Shown here piece after piece: positions 1 through 10,452 of a stretch of 64,000 bases of DNA. Where the stretch lies: NCBI GenBank assembly GCA_902530635.1, contig CACABC010000002.1, forward strand, positions 1 to 64,000. The letters are read 5' to 3'. A program made the position numbers and the translations under genes. This DNA is from an uncultured Pelagibacteraceae bacterium (GTDB lineage: Bacteria; Pseudomonadota; Alphaproteobacteria; Pelagibacterales; Pelagibacteraceae). A model generated the notes under the pieces. That model was not told the origin of the DNA. It made no database searches and saw only the letters and a program-made list of their open reading frames with translations. Positions within the stretch are counted from its first letter, which is position 1. Every line of letters begins with the position of its first letter.

Positions 1-1875
1 CTCTTTTCTTTCTTTAAAAGAAAAAGCTTTTCTGATATCGTTAATTTTATCAAAGAGTTCTTTTTCTTCATCTTGTTTAAATAAAACGGCATCTGGTCCG
101 TTTTTTGATATATTTTTTTCTCTTTCAAGAATATTAGATGCTCTTTTATAAGTTGAAACGGCGTTCTTACCAAGATCTTTTGATATAAATTTATTCATAA
201 CAATTGTCTTCTTATATAGTTCAAGAAAGTCATCGTTGGTATGTGAACTTACTGAGGCATCAATTATGTCAGGTCTTATTCTTTTTTCTTTTAAAATATT
301 TTTCATCCGATCGCTTAAAAATTTTATGATTTCTTTTTGTGTGTTTTGATTTAATTCCTTCACACCCTGATCGTTGTAGATTCTAATTAAATAATCAATA
401 AGATCTCGTATACCAACTGTTAAATTATTCTCAATTATAGTTCTCAAAAGCCCAATAGCAGAACGTCTAAGTGCAAAAGGATCTTTTGAACTTGTTGGTT
501 TTTCATTTATTAAAAAGAAACCAACAAGAGTGTCTAATTTGTCTATTATAGATAAGCCGTAACTAGTCGGTTTTTTTGGAACTGGTGATGAAATACTAAT
601 TGGTAAGTAGTGTTCACTAACTGCTCTAGATACGTCCTCCTCAAATCCTTGGGATGATGCAAAATATTTTCCCATAATTCCCTGAAGCTCCGGAAATTCT
701 CCAACCAGACCTGATACTAGATCGGACTTGCATATAGATGCTGCTATCTCAATTTTTTCTTTTCTAAGATCAAGTTGATCAGAAATAAAGTAAGCCATTT
801 TTCTTAATCTTTGTGTTTTATCATAAATTGAACCCAGGTTTTCATAAAATGCTATATTTTTTAATTTGTTAATTTGCTTAATTAAATTTAAAGACTTATC
901 TTTTTCCCAGAAAAAGCTTGCATCAGAAAGTCTTGCATCGACAACTCTTTCGTTTCCGTTCTTAATTATTTTTTTTTCATCTTTTTTATTTGTTACTACA
1001 ATAAATTCATTGCTTATTCTGTCTCTGTGATCAACTAAGGTAAAATATCTTTGATGAGTTTGAAGGGTTGATCTAATAACTTCTGGTGGTAATTTTAAAT
1101 AGTTTTTATCAAACTGAGCTAATAAAATACTCGGCCTATCTACCAAATTACTTACCTCTGTAAGTAAAGCTTGATCAATAGAAACTTTAAATGATTTTTT
1201 TTTAGATATTGATGTAATTTTATCAGAAATCATTTTTTCTCTCTCTGTATGATCAAGTATTATTGAATAGCTTTTTAAAATTCTCTTATACTCAGAAAAA
1301 TTATTAATTTTTTTTTGAATTAATGATAAATTTTCTTCTATTTGCGTAAAATTCGAAGCCTCAAGATGTTCATAGTTAAATTTGAGCACTTTATTGCCAA
1401 AAATTGCCAAAATTGACCTTAATGGTCTACCCCAACTCATTTCATAATCAGACCATTTCATTGATTTTTTCCAAGATATTTCGCTCAAAGATTTTAAAAT
1501 ACATTTGACTAATTCATCTTCACTATTAATTTCTTTTCCCTTAATTTTAACAAAATAGAAATTTCCTTTTTCTGTTTTTTTCTCATTCAAATCACTTAAA
1601 TTTACAGATCTTGATCTAGCAAAATTTTCTAAAACTTTTTCAGGAACTCCTACTTTTGGACCTTTTATCTCAACTGGTAGTATTTTGATTTTTTCTGGCA
1701 ATCCAGAAATACATACTGCTATTCTTGTTGGGGTAGAGTAAATCTCAAAGTTTTTGTATTTTAAGTTTGTTTCAGATAAATTTTTAATCAAAAACTTATT
1801 TAGTTGGTTTCTTGCACTTATTTGTAAATTTGGTGGTATTTCCTCACTAAAAAATTCAATAAAAAGTTCTGACAT
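1..1875 (-). CDS. glyS: Glycyl-tRNA synthetase beta subunit (3' end outside window)
   Basis: The reading frame is open from an ATG at 1875 to the left edge, giving 625 residues that begin MSELFIEFFSEEIPP, the usual GlyS start. Together with the alpha subunit the protein charges tRNA-Gly in the cytoplasm. Family landmarks visible are the tail-fidelity region with QTHQRYFTL, the segment VVDARLSDASFFWEKD, and the HD-like region around GLVGEFPELQG. Only the C-terminal anticodon-binding end is missing, because the window stops. It lies two bases downstream of glyQ, so the two are surely one transcript. Assignment is very secure. Confidence 0.97.
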   Translation of the reverse strand, partial: MSELFIEFFSEEIPPNLQISARNQLNKFLIKNLSETNLKYKNFEIYSTPTRIAVCISGLPEKIKILPVEIKGPKVGVPEKVLENFARSRSVNLSDLNEKKTEKGNFYFVKIKGKEINSEDELVKCILKSLSEISWKKSMKWSDYEMSWGRPLRSILAIFGNKVLKFNYEHLEASNFTQIEENLSLIQKKINNFSEYKRILKSYSIILDHTEREKMISDKITSISKKKSFKVSIDQALLTEVSNLVDRPSILLAQFDKNYLKLPPEVIRSTLQTHQRYFTLVDHRDRISNEFIVVTNKKDEKKIIKNGNERVVDARLSDASFFWEKDKSLNLIKQINKLKNIAFYENLGSIYDKTQRLRKMAYFISDQLDLRKEKIEIAASICKSDLVSGLVGEFPELQGIMGKYFASSQGFEEDVSRAVSEHYLPISISSPVPKKPTSYGLSIIDKLDTLVGFFLINEKPTSSKDPFALRRSAIGLLRTIIENNLTVGIRDLIDYLIRIYNDQGVKELNQNTQKEIIKFLSDRMKNILKEKRIRPDIIDASVSSHTNDDFLELYKKTIVMNKFISKDLGKNAVSTYKRASNILEREKNISKNGPDAVLFKQDEEKELFDKINDIRKAFSFKERKE

Positions 1876-1877
1876 TA

Positions 1878-2753
1878 TTAGTCTTGGTTTTCCAACCAGC
1901 CTGCTCCTGCGCCTTTAGCAAGTTCTCTTATTCTATTTATGTAGCCAGTTCTTTCTGCTACTGCAATTACTCCTCTAGCATCTAATAAATTAAAAATATG
2001 GCTTGCTTTCAAGCATTGATCGTAAGCTGGCAAGGGAAGTTTTTGGTTTAATAAATGCTTACATTCCTGTTCTGCAATTTCAAAATTTTTAAGCAATGAC
2101 TCGGTATTTGCATGATCAAAATTATAAGCGGAAAATTCCTTTTCGGATTGAAGATAAACATCTTTATATTTCACACCATTATCATTCCAATCAATATCAA
2201 ATACATTTTTCTTTCCCTGCACAAACATGCAAATTCTCTCTAAACCGTAAGTAAGCTCAACTGATATTGGTTTACATTCTATTCCTGTCATTTTTTGAAA
2301 ATATGTAAACTGAGTTATTTCCATTCCATCACACCATACTTCCCAACCGAGACCTGCTGCACCTAAAGTTGGACTCTCCCAATCATCTTCGACAAATCTA
2401 ATGTCATGATCTTTAGAGTCTATTCCAATAGCTGCCAGACTTTTTAAATATAGTTGTTTTATATCTTTTGGAGATGGTTTTATTATGACCTGAAATTGGT
2501 AGTAGTGTTGCAATCTATTTGGGTTTTTTCCATATCTACCGTCTGTTGGCCTTCTCGAAGGCTGAACATAGGCTGCTCTCCATGGTCTTGTTCCTAAGGA
2601 ACGCAAAGTAGTTGCTGGATGGAAAGTTCCAGCTCCAACCTCTAAATCGTATGGTTGTAAAATAATACATCCTTGTTTGTCCCAAAATTTTTGTAGATTA
2701 AATATTAAATTTTGAAATGATAAATTTTTATTTTTTTTTATTTTTTTTGGCAT
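1878..2753 (-). CDS. glyQ: Glycyl-tRNA synthetase alpha subunit
   Basis: This is the catalytic class II subunit of the tetrameric bacterial glycyl-tRNA synthetase, which activates glycine with ATP. At 291 residues it has the normal length. Clear signatures are [15 protein letters not shown] near residue 40 and the ATP-site stretch [14 protein letters not shown] near residue 63, followed by [10 protein letters not shown]. The C-terminal part has the lysine- and alanine-rich helices typical of GlyQ. It abuts the sppA-like gene upstream and glyS downstream with almost no spacer, consistent with an sppA-glyQ-glyS operon. Confidence 0.98.
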   Translation of the reverse strand: MPKKIKKNKNLSFQNLIFNLQKFWDKQGCIILQPYDLEVGAGTFHPATTLRSLGTRPWRAAYVQPSRRPTDGRYGKNPNRLQHYYQFQVIIKPSPKDIKQLYLKSLAAIGIDSKDHDIRFVEDDWESPTLGAAGLGWEVWCDGMEITQFTYFQKMTGIECKPISVELTYGLERICMFVQGKKNVFDIDWNDNGVKYKDVYLQSEKEFSAYNFDHANTESLLKNFEIAEQECKHLLNQKLPLPAYDQCLKASHIFNLLDARGVIAVAERTGYINRIRELAKGAGAGWLENQD

Positions 2754-3566
2754 CTATAAACCAAATTTTTGCCACAGAGCTCTTTCTTCAATAGTGCTTA
2801 TAATATTATCAACTTGATTATCTAATGATGACGAAAGTCTTTTTGCTAAGAAACCTTTTTGTTTTTCGAATTTTTTAATTTCAATATTTTCACCAAATTT
2901 TTTTCTCAGGATTTGTTCTGCATTTCCAAGGCCATCAATAAGACCTAAATTTAAAGATGTCGATCCTGACCAAAATTCACCTGTGAATATATTATTTTTT
3001 TCAGGATCTTTTAATTTTGAGCCACGACTACTTTTTACTAAATTGATAAAATCTGAATGTAACTCTAATTGTAATTTTTTTATTCTTTCGATGTCCTCTG
3101 GCTTTTCTTCCTTAAAAGGATCTAGAGTACTTTTGTTTTTGCCTGCTGTATAAACTCTTCTTTGAACACCAATTCTTTTAATAGCGTCTTGAAATCCAAA
3201 TGAAGCTGAAATAACTCCAATCGAACCTACTATTGAACTTGAATTTGCATATATTTCATCACCTGCGCAAGCAATTAAATATCCGCCTGATGCAGCAACA
3301 TCTTCAGCAAAAACTATTACCTTTTTATTATTTTTTTTTGCTAGTTGTCTTATGTAATCATGAATTAAATGTGACTGAACCGGGGAACCACCTGGAGAAT
3401 TAATTGAAATGGCAATATTTTTGGCCTTTTTAAAAGAAAAAGCTTTTTTTATGATTTCTTGTTGACCTGAAAAATCGATACCCTGTCTAAATCTACCAGC
3501 TGACCCAATTACACCCGCTAGTCTAATATGTGGAACAATAATTTTTTTTTTAAAAAACGAAAACAT
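2754..3566 (-). CDS. sppA: S49-family signal peptide peptidase (SppA-like serine protease)
   Basis: This is a 270-residue short-form S49 protease, a family that degrades cleaved signal peptides at the membrane. The fold markers are INSPGGSP at residues 55-62, the nucleophile serine in AASGGY (S93), and IVGSIGVI near 112-119. The general base would be K145 in GKNKSTLDPF, 52 residues after the serine, the spacing known for short SppA proteins. No strong N-terminal membrane anchor is seen; the protein starts MFSFFKKKIIVPHIRL. It heads the glyQ-glyS transcript, and its stop directly touches the glyQ start. Confidence 0.9.
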   Translation of the reverse strand: MFSFFKKKIIVPHIRLAGVIGSAGRFRQGIDFSGQQEIIKKAFSFKKAKNIAISINSPGGSPVQSHLIHDYIRQLAKKNNKKVIVFAEDVAASGGYLIACAGDEIYANSSSIVGSIGVISASFGFQDAIKRIGVQRRVYTAGKNKSTLDPFKEEKPEDIERIKKLQLELHSDFINLVKSSRGSKLKDPEKNNIFTGEFWSGSTSLNLGLIDGLGNAEQILRKKFGENIEIKKFEKQKGFLAKRLSSSLDNQVDNIISTIEERALWQKFGL

Positions 3567-3639
3567 AAGAATTTTGATTAATAATATTTCTTATATCAGT
3601 ACATAAATTAAAATGAAATATAAATTACGCTACTCATGG

Positions 3640-3704
3640 TTGAAATTAGCATGCGTCACAGAGGTATAAAATAATAATTTAATAATTTTTGAAAAGTATA
3701 TAAT
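3640..3704 (+). promoter_or_regulatory. Candidate promoters of ispB in the divergent sppA/ispB spacer
   Basis: The 145-bp spacer must hold the promoters of both divergent genes. On the plus strand a perfect TATAAT lies at 3699-3704, only 7 bases before the ispB ATG at 3712, which would give a leaderless or nearly leaderless mRNA. A second candidate is TTGAAA at 3640-3645 with TATAAA at 3665-3670 (19-base gap), giving a leader of about 35 bases. No clear Shine-Dalgarno sequence precedes the ATG. Promoter calls by eye in such AT-rich DNA are weak. Confidence 0.35.
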
Positions 3705-3711
3705 AAAATTC

Positions 3712-4725
3712 ATGGGTTCAGTTATTCCACTAAAAAAATCTGCAAATAACGCTTATTTGGATTTAAGAAATCATTTAAATGGCAAGCTAGATTCTGTTGA
3801 AAAACTCATCAAAACAAAACTTGAAAGTGACATTAGCTTAATTAAGAAGATGAGCGACTATCACTTGAATTCTGGTGGTAAAAGAATCAGGGCACTTTTG
3901 ACAATGGGATCTGCAAAACTTGGTGGTTATCTTGAAGGCAATAGAGATGTAAATTTAGCAGCATGTGTTGAATTAATTCATAGCGCAACTTTACTTCACG
4001 ATGATGTGATTGATCAAAGTAAGGTTAGAAGGGGTAATAAAACTCCAAATCATATTTGGGGAAACCAATCATCTATCTTGGTTGGCGACTATTTGCTAAG
4101 CAGATGTTTTGAAATGATGGTTGAAGATGGAAATTTTGAAATATTAAAACTTCTTTCATCGACTTCTACAAAAATAGCTCAGGGGGAAGTTATGCAACTT
4201 CAATATAAGGGTGAGGCAGATCTTTTGGAAGAGAATTATATAAAAATAATAAACTTGAAAACTGCGGCTCTTTTTTCTGCAGCAACAAGGGTTGGTGCTT
4301 GTTTATCAAATTTAGATAATAAAAAGAAAGATGCTTTAGAGTCTTATGGAAAAAATTTAGGATTAGCTTTTCAAATTGCTGATGATGCTTTAGATTATTT
4401 CTCTAAAGAAAAAATATTTGGTAAGGAAATTGGAAAAGATTTTTTTGAGGGCAAAGTAACGTTGCCTGTTGTTATTGTTTATCAAAAGTCAAATTCAATT
4501 GAAAGAGTTTTTTTAAAAAATCTTTTTAAAAAAGATATTAGAGAGAAAAAGGATTTCGACGAAATTTTAAAATTAATAAAAAAATATAACGCCCTAGAAG
4601 CTACGTTTAAAAGAGCTGAATACTTTGTAAATGTTTCTTACGATGCTCTTGGAATTTTTGAAAATTCAGAAGAGAAAAAAATTTTACAAAACCTAACAGG
4701 TTTTAGTCTTAATAGATCTTTTTAA
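3712..4725 (+). CDS. ispB: Polyprenyl diphosphate synthase (octaprenyl-type)
   Basis: This long-chain trans-prenyltransferase extends farnesyl diphosphate with isopentenyl units to make the ubiquinone side chain. The first aspartate-rich motif is LLHDDVIDQSKVRRG (DDVID at 97-101) and the second is QIADDALDY near residue 225; GGKRIRALL at 55-63 is the IPP-binding stretch. The length (337 residues) fits IspB rather than the shorter IspA. Its stop overlaps that of convergent pdxH by four bases. The exact product chain length cannot be read from sequence; decaprenyl is possible in alphaproteobacteria. Confidence 0.9.
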   Translation: MGSVIPLKKSANNAYLDLRNHLNGKLDSVEKLIKTKLESDISLIKKMSDYHLNSGGKRIRALLTMGSAKLGGYLEGNRDVNLAACVELIHSATLLHDDVIDQSKVRRGNKTPNHIWGNQSSILVGDYLLSRCFEMMVEDGNFEILKLLSSTSTKIAQGEVMQLQYKGEADLLEENYIKIINLKTAALFSAATRVGACLSNLDNKKKDALESYGKNLGLAFQIADDALDYFSKEKIFGKEIGKDFFEGKVTLPVVIVYQKSNSIERVFLKNLFKKDIREKKDFDEILKLIKKYNALEATFKRAEYFVNVSYDALGIFENSEEKKILQNLTGFSLNRSF

Positions 4726-5354
4726 GGATAAAGTATTTCCTTGACCCATTTATTATTTTCTTTTTTATAATTGAGTCTTTCATGAATTCTATTTTTTATC
4801 TCTAACCAAAATTCTATTTGCTCAGGTTTTAAGTTCCAGCCAGACCAGTGTGGCGGTCGAGGTACATTTTTTTGATCAGGATATTTTTTTTCAAACTGCT
4901 CAAATCTCTCTATTAATTCTTTTCTATTTTTCATAACACTTGACTGAGAAGAAGCCCATGCGCCAATTCTACTTCTGTAAGCTCTTGAATTATAATAATC
5001 GTCTGCAACTTTGTCTTCGACGACATCAACTTTTCCAGATATTCTTATCTGTCTTCTTAAACTTTTCCAATGAAAACACATTGATGCATTTGGATTCTTT
5101 TTAAGATCATTTCCTTTTTTGCTATTAAAATTTGTATAAAAAATAAAACCTTTTTCACTGTAACCTTTCAGTAAAACCATTCTAACACTTGGAATGCCAT
5201 TAGATGTTGAGGTTGCCAGTGACAATGCATTCGGATCGTTAATTTCGCTTTTTTCAGCTACTGCTAACCATTTTTTAAATAAAACAATAGGATTTGCTTC
5301 ATCTTCGAAACAAATATCCAATCCTAACGAATTTTGGCCATTTTTTTGATTCAT
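4722..5354 (-). CDS. pdxH: Pyridoxamine/pyridoxine 5'-phosphate oxidase
   Basis: This FMN-dependent oxidase makes pyridoxal 5'-phosphate, the last step of vitamin B6 synthesis or salvage. Family motifs are SLATSTSNGIPSVRMVLLKG near residue 45, FYTNFNSKKG, the substrate segment SRIGAWASSQSS, and the C-terminal PEQIEFW...RIHERLNY with the conserved RIHER arginines. At 210 residues it is of standard size. It is transcribed alone, convergent with ispB (stop codons overlap) and divergent from aroC with a 34-base gap. Confidence 0.96.
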   Translation of the reverse strand: MNQKNGQNSLGLDICFEDEANPIVLFKKWLAVAEKSEINDPNALSLATSTSNGIPSVRMVLLKGYSEKGFIFYTNFNSKKGNDLKKNPNASMCFHWKSLRRQIRISGKVDVVEDKVADDYYNSRAYRSRIGAWASSQSSVMKNRKELIERFEQFEKKYPDQKNVPRPPHWSGWNLKPEQIEFWLEIKNRIHERLNYKKENNKWVKEILYP

Positions 5355-5388
5355 AAATTATATAAAATAATTTATACATTAATTATCG

Positions 5389-6471
5389 ATGTCTTTTAAT
5401 ACTTTTGGAAAAATATTTAGGTTTACAACATGGGGTGAGTCACATGGTCCTGCAATTGGCTGTATTGTGGATGGATGTCCTCCAAATATGGCATTATCAG
5501 AGAAAGATATTCAAAAAGACATGAATCTTAGAAGACCGGGTAATACCAAATTTGTATCACAAAGAAAAGAGTCCGATAAAATTGAAATTCTGTCAGGAAT
5601 ATTTAATGGAAAAACTACAGGAACTCCAATATCAATTTTAATCCGTAATGAGGATAAAAGATCAAGGGATTATGAATCAATTAAAAATAAATTTAGACCT
5701 GGTCATGCTGATTTTACTTATTTTCAAAAATATAAAATCAGAGATTATCGTGGTGGTGGACGTCAGTCAGCTAGAGAAACAGCTTCTAGGGTTGCTGCAG
5801 GCGCAATTGCAAAAGCAGTTTTAAGAAATATTATTGGAAAAAAATTTAATATAATTGGTGCTGTCACTCAACTGGGCTTAATGGGGTGTAATAAAAATAA
5901 TTGGAATAATAATGAAATAAGAAAAAACCCTTTTTTCTGTCCTGATAAAAAATCTGTTAAACTTTGGGAAAAATATTTACTTGCTGTTAGGAAATCTGGT
6001 TCATCCTGTGGAGCCATTATTGAGTTACGTGCCAAAGGTATTCCTCCAGGTCTTGGTGCACCAATTTATTCAAAATTAGATGCAGATATTGCTGGGGCCT
6101 TAATGAGTATTAATGCTGTTAAAGGAGTTAATGTTGGAGCAGGAATGAATGCAGCGTATTTATCCGGAGAAGAAAATTCTGATGAAATGAAATCAGGGTC
6201 CGGAAAAATTAAATTTAAAAGTAATAATGCTGGAGGTATACTTGGTGGTATATCATCTGGACAAGAAATTATTACTTCTTTCGCTGTAAAACCAACTTCA
6301 TCAATAGTGAACAGTAGAGAAACAATAGATAAAAAAGGTAAAAATGTAAAAATTTCTGTAAGGGGACGTCATGATCCATGTGTAGGGATAAGGGCAGTTC
6401 CAATTGGAGAAGCAATGCTTGCTTGTGTTTTGCTTGATCACTTTCTAATGAATAGAGCTCAGTGTGGTTAG
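5389..6471 (+). CDS. aroC: Chorismate synthase
   Basis: This enzyme converts 5-enolpyruvylshikimate 3-phosphate to chorismate, the last step of the shikimate pathway, using reduced FMN without net redox change. Signatures are [20 protein letters not shown] near the N terminus, RPGHADFTY, the [18 protein letters not shown] block near residue 125, and GRHDPC near the C terminus. At 360 residues it has the normal length. Its TAG stop overlaps the stop of convergent dxs by four bases, so no room remains for a dedicated terminator between them. Confidence 0.98.
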   Translation: MSFNTFGKIFRFTTWGESHGPAIGCIVDGCPPNMALSEKDIQKDMNLRRPGNTKFVSQRKESDKIEILSGIFNGKTTGTPISILIRNEDKRSRDYESIKNKFRPGHADFTYFQKYKIRDYRGGGRQSARETASRVAAGAIAKAVLRNIIGKKFNIIGAVTQLGLMGCNKNNWNNNEIRKNPFFCPDKKSVKLWEKYLLAVRKSGSSCGAIIELRAKGIPPGLGAPIYSKLDADIAGALMSINAVKGVNVGAGMNAAYLSGEENSDEMKSGSGKIKFKSNNAGGILGGISSGQEIITSFAVKPTSSIVNSRETIDKKGKNVKISVRGRHDPCVGIRAVPIGEAMLACVLLDHFLMNRAQCG

Positions 6472-8384
6472 GAAAGATTCTTATTTTTTGCAATTACAAC
6501 ATTAGAATTTAAAACATTTTCAATTTTTTGAATAATAGATTCAGAGTCTAATCCTGCTATTCTATACATTTTTTCTGGAGTATCTTGGTCTAAAAATTTA
6601 TCAGGTAAAATCATAGATCTAAATTTTAAACCTTTGTCAAAAAATCCTCTGTCAGACAAAAGCTTTGTAACCTGAGAACTAAATCCGCCAATCGATCCTT
6701 CTTCTATAGTAATAATTGCCTCATGATTTGAAGCTAATTCAATTATTGTTTTCTCGTCTAGTGGTTTTGCAAATCTTGCATCAAAAATACTTACCGAGAT
6801 TCCTTTCTTTTTAAGTACATCTGCAGCTTTTATACATTCCATTATTCTGGCACCGAAATTCAATATAGCAACATGCTTTCCGTTTAAAACTATTTTTCCT
6901 TTTCCTATTTCTAGTATTTCTTTTATGCTTGGTAACTCTACTCCAGTACCATTTCCTCTTGGATATCTAAAAGCTGAGGGCCTGTCATTTATAGATACTG
7001 ATGTATTAATCATTCTAACTAATTCAGCCTCATCACTTGCGGCCATAACAACAAAATTAGGTAAAGTTGATAAGTAAGTAATGTCGAATGATCCTGCATG
7101 GGTTGCTCCATCAGCTCCTACCAAACCAGCTCTATCAATAGCAAACCTTACCGGGAGAGATTGTAGCGCAACATCATGTACAACTTGATCGTAGGCTCTT
7201 TGTAAGAAAGTTGAATAAATTGCGGCAAAAGGTTTATAACCTTCAGTCGCTAAGCCTGCTGCAAAAGTTACTCCATGTTGCTCTGCGATTCCAACGTCAA
7301 ACATTCTTTCAGGAAATTTTTTTTCAAATAAATCAAGACCTGTTCCAGAAGGCATAGCACCAGTAATTCCCACAATTTTTGTATCATTTTCCGCATGCTT
7401 AATTAATGTATTAGCAAAAACCTTTGTGTATGAGGGAGACTTTGATTTCCCCTTTGTCTGCACGCCAGTCAAGACATTAAATTTCGATACTCCATGATAT
7501 TTATCACCTGAATCTTCTGCTGGCTTATAACCTTTACCTTTTTTTGTAATTGCATGAACTAAAATCGGTCCCTGATGATTTGAATTTTTAACATTTTCTA
7601 AAATTGTTACTAAATTATTTACATCGTGTCCATCTATCGGTCCTATATAATAAAATCCTAATTGACTAAAAAGCGTCCCACCTGTTACAGCACTTCTTAG
7701 CAAATCTTCTGCTTTACCTGCGCTTTTAGAAAACCTTCTTGAAAATGCTGAAAGTATTAATTTTATTGTTTCTCTTAAACTAAAATAAATTTTACCTGAT
7801 AAAAGTCTAGCAAGATACTTACTCATTGCACCTACTGGACGAGCTATCGACATATCATTATCGTTTAATATTACAATTAGTTTTGATTTCATTGCCCCGG
7901 CATTGTTCATTGCCTCGTAAGCCATGCCGGCACTCATAGCGCCATCCCCGATCACTGCAATAACATTGTTACTATCGTTTGAAAGTTTCTTTGCCGTGAC
8001 CATTCCTAATGTAGAAGAAATTGATGTAGAGCTGTGTGCTGCTCCAAAAGGATCATATTCACTCTCTGATCTTTTAGTGAAACCCGATAAACCATCTCCT
8101 TTACGAAGAGTTCTAATTTTTTCTTTTCTTCCAGTAATTATTTTATGTGGATAACACTGATGACCTACATCCCACACTAATTTATCTTTTGGGGTATTAA
8201 AAACGTAATGTAAAGCAACTGTTAATTCTACTACTCCAAGACCAGCTCCTAAATGTCCACCTGTTTCGGAAACGACATCAATAACCTCTGATCTTAACTC
8301 ATTAGATACTTGCTCTAATTGATTTTTTTTTAATAGTCTCAAATCTGATGGATAATTAATTTTATCAAGTAATTTTTGTTTCAT
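6468..8384 (-). CDS. dxs: 1-deoxy-D-xylulose-5-phosphate synthase
   Basis: This thiamine-diphosphate enzyme condenses pyruvate and glyceraldehyde 3-phosphate, the first and usually rate-limiting step of the MEP isoprenoid pathway. The ThDP/Mg signature runs from [18 protein letters not shown] to [20 protein letters not shown] lies near residue 42, the catalytic glutamate is in [10 protein letters not shown], and [15 protein letters not shown] follows. At 638 residues it is full length. It follows ispA with a one-base stop/start overlap, so IPP production and the farnesyl synthase are co-transcribed. Confidence 0.98.
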   Translation of the reverse strand: MKQKLLDKINYPSDLRLLKKNQLEQVSNELRSEVIDVVSETGGHLGAGLGVVELTVALHYVFNTPKDKLVWDVGHQCYPHKIITGRKEKIRTLRKGDGLSGFTKRSESEYDPFGAAHSSTSISSTLGMVTAKKLSNDSNNVIAVIGDGAMSAGMAYEAMNNAGAMKSKLIVILNDNDMSIARPVGAMSKYLARLLSGKIYFSLRETIKLILSAFSRRFSKSAGKAEDLLRSAVTGGTLFSQLGFYYIGPIDGHDVNNLVTILENVKNSNHQGPILVHAITKKGKGYKPAEDSGDKYHGVSKFNVLTGVQTKGKSKSPSYTKVFANTLIKHAENDTKIVGITGAMPSGTGLDLFEKKFPERMFDVGIAEQHGVTFAAGLATEGYKPFAAIYSTFLQRAYDQVVHDVALQSLPVRFAIDRAGLVGADGATHAGSFDITYLSTLPNFVVMAASDEAELVRMINTSVSINDRPSAFRYPRGNGTGVELPSIKEILEIGKGKIVLNGKHVAILNFGARIMECIKAADVLKKKGISVSIFDARFAKPLDEKTIIELASNHEAIITIEEGSIGGFSSQVTKLLSDRGFFDKGLKFRSMILPDKFLDQDTPEKMYRIAGLDSESIIQKIENVLNSNVVIAKNKNLS

Positions 8385-9256
8385 TAAAAACTTCTATCAA
8401 TTATAAAATTTATGGTTCGAATTAATTTGTCGTCTTTTTTTTTGTATTTTCTTAATCTTTTTATTATCATTTTTTTTAATTTAAAAGTAAATTCTAGAGT
8501 TTTATTATATCCAAGTAAATCTACAATTGTTGATTTACCTCTTTTTTTATCCTTTTTAACTTGTTTTCCAGTATCTTTTTTATTTCCTTTTATATCTAAA
8601 AGATCATCTGTAATCTGAAATAACAAACCTAATTCTTGTCCGATAAGCCTCATTTCTTTTATAGTCTTATTATTTGCTCCCGAAATAATAGCTGGCGCTA
8701 AGCAACAAAATTCAAATAACTTTCCAGTCTTTTTCTTTTGCATTTCAATTACCTTGGATATACTTACCTTTTTTTTTTCATAACTTAAGTCTAAAAATTG
8801 TCCACCAGCTATACCAGTATGACCGACATATTCTGCAAGCCTATTTAAAATTAAAATTTTTTTATTAAGTTTTATGCCATAATTTTTTTCTGTAATCATT
8901 TCAAAAGCAATTGTTAACAATGAATTGCCAGAAAGAATAGCTGTTGATTCTCCAAATTTAATATGACTTGCTGGCTTACCCCTTCTCAAATTATCATTAT
9001 CCATACAAGGTAAATCATCATGAATTAGTGAATATGAATGAATACACTCAACTGCTCCACAAATATTTATCACATCTTTTTTTCTTAAATTAAACAATTC
9101 AGACATGTTAAAAATAATAGTTGATCTTATTTTTTTTCCTCCAAATAATACTCCATATTTCATTGGGGTCAGGAGTTGTGAGTGTCCCTGTTTCTTAAAA
9201 TAATTTTTTAAAAACTTATCAATTGTTTTTGCATTATTGTTAATTGTTCTAAGCAT
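8384..9256 (-). CDS. ispA: Farnesyl diphosphate synthase
   Basis: This short-chain prenyltransferase makes geranyl then farnesyl diphosphate from IPP and DMAPP, feeding ispB and undecaprenyl phosphate synthesis. The first aspartate-rich motif is [15 protein letters not shown], with the two residues between aspartates typical of the bacterial FPP synthase type, and the second is [20 protein letters not shown] supplies the IPP-binding basic residues. The protein is very lysine-rich, especially at its C terminus. It sits between xseB (5 bases upstream) and dxs, the usual xseB-ispA-dxs order. Confidence 0.96.
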   Translation of the reverse strand: MLRTINNNAKTIDKFLKNYFKKQGHSQLLTPMKYGVLFGGKKIRSTIIFNMSELFNLRKKDVINICGAVECIHSYSLIHDDLPCMDNDNLRRGKPASHIKFGESTAILSGNSLLTIAFEMITEKNYGIKLNKKILILNRLAEYVGHTGIAGGQFLDLSYEKKKVSISKVIEMQKKKTGKLFEFCCLAPAIISGANNKTIKEMRLIGQELGLLFQITDDLLDIKGNKKDTGKQVKKDKKRGKSTIVDLLGYNKTLEFTFKLKKMIIKRLRKYKKKDDKLIRTINFIIDRSF

Positions 9257-9261
9257 TAAAT

Positions 9262-9477
9262 CTATTTTTTCTTTCCTTTAGATTGAACTTTATTAAGCTT
9301 TTGTTTTATAAGAGAATTTACATGTTGATTTAAAGATAAAAGTCTTTTGTAATCGTCTGTACATTCTTCAAAATTAGTCTTATTATTTTCCAATTTCTCT
9401 AGAATTTTGAATATTTCTGATTTAGCTTCGTTTATTGATTTACTTTTAATATCAGGTGGAATATTTTTTGTTTTCAT
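9262..9477 (-). CDS. xseB: Exodeoxyribonuclease VII small subunit
   Basis: This 71-residue helical protein is the small subunit of exonuclease VII, which degrades single-stranded DNA with the XseA large subunit (not in this window). The core matches the family pattern: SINEAKSEIFKILEKLE, then the E..Y..G/S..L segment ECTDDYKRLLSLNQHVN. The frame is open to 9528, but I choose the ATG at 9477 because the product then starts MKTKNIPPD and does not run into the divergent tsaC gene that starts at 9499. Position ahead of ispA-dxs is the usual one. Confidence 0.82.
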   Translation of the reverse strand: MKTKNIPPDIKSKSINEAKSEIFKILEKLENNKTNFEECTDDYKRLLSLNQHVNSLIKQKLNKVQSKGKKK

Positions 9478-9498
9478 AAAAAATATAATAATCTTAAT

Positions 9499-10452
9499 AT
9501 GAAAAATATCTATCCAAATATATATCAAAATTCACCAAGAAATTTGAATAAAGCAAAAAATTTTTTAAAAAAAAACAAGATTATTGGTGTACCAACCGAA
9601 ACTGTTTATGGATTAGCAGGAAATGCATACTCATATAAAGCGGTTAAAGAAATATACAATATAAAAAAAAGACCCAAAAAAAATCCTTTAATAATTCACT
9701 ATGAAAATATTGAAAAAGTAAAAAAAGATGCTGTTATAAATAAAGATTTTTTAAAACTTTATAAAAAGTTTTGTCCAGGACCTTTAACATTTATACTTAA
9801 AAAAAGAAAAAACTCTAAAATATGTCCTGCAGCAAGCGCAAAACTTAATACGATAGCTGTGAGATTTCCTGGTCATAAAATAGCTAAAAAATTACTTAAA
9901 AAATTAAATTTCCCCTTGGCAATGCCGAGCGCAAATATATCTTCATCATTAAGCCCTATAAGTGCTTTAGATGTAGCAGATGAATTTGGCAAAAAAGTTG
10001 GCTTGATAATCGATGGGGGTAAATCAAATATTGGGCTTGAGTCTACCGTTATAAATTTAGTAAAAAATATAGAAGTCGCAAGGCCTGGGGCTATTACTAA
10101 AAAAGATATAATTAAAGTTTTAGGTAAAAAGATACATACAATCAAAAATTATAAGAAAATCTACTCTCCTGGTATGTTAAAAAAGCATTATTCACCGGGT
10201 ATACCTGTGATTTTAAATTGTAAAATTATCAGTAATAAAGACGCATTTATTGTTTTTGGGAAAAAATATAAGAAAGGCCATAATATTTTTAATTTAAGTT
10301 ATAAAGGAGACCTAAATCAAGCAGCAAGAAATCTGTATAGTACTATGAGAAAAATTAAAAAATTAAATTTTAAAAAAATAAGAGTGGTTAAAATCCCTAA
10401 TAAAAATATAGGGATTGCAATAAATGATAGATTAAAAAGGGCGTCTAGGTAA
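9499..10452 (+). CDS. tsaC: L-threonylcarbamoyladenylate synthase (Sua5/YrdC type)
   Basis: It makes threonylcarbamoyl-AMP from threonine, bicarbonate and ATP, the first step of the t6A37 modification of ANN-decoding tRNAs. The YrdC domain spans about residues 15-205 with VPTETVYGLAGNA, the KRPKKNPLIIH basic motif, AVRFPGH and PSANISSS. The extra 110 residues make it the long Sua5 type, with linker and C-terminal Sua5 domain (SPGMLKKHYSPGIP). It is divergent from xseB with a 21-base gap, and the stop overlaps the start of the next ABC gene by one base. Confidence 0.93.
   Translation: MKNIYPNIYQNSPRNLNKAKNFLKKNKIIGVPTETVYGLAGNAYSYKAVKEIYNIKKRPKKNPLIIHYENIEKVKKDAVINKDFLKLYKKFCPGPLTFILKKRKNSKICPAASAKLNTIAVRFPGHKIAKKLLKKLNFPLAMPSANISSSLSPISALDVADEFGKKVGLIIDGGKSNIGLESTVINLVKNIEVARPGAITKKDIIKVLGKKIHTIKNYKKIYSPGMLKKHYSPGIPVILNCKIISNKDAFIVFGKKYKKGHNIFNLSYKGDLNQAARNLYSTMRKIKKLNFKKIRVVKIPNKNIGIAINDRLKRASR

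Noticed and set aside
9478..9528. Longer N terminus of xseB starting at 9528
   Set aside because: The added residues are hydrophobic, unlike the family, and would overlap the divergent tsaC gene.
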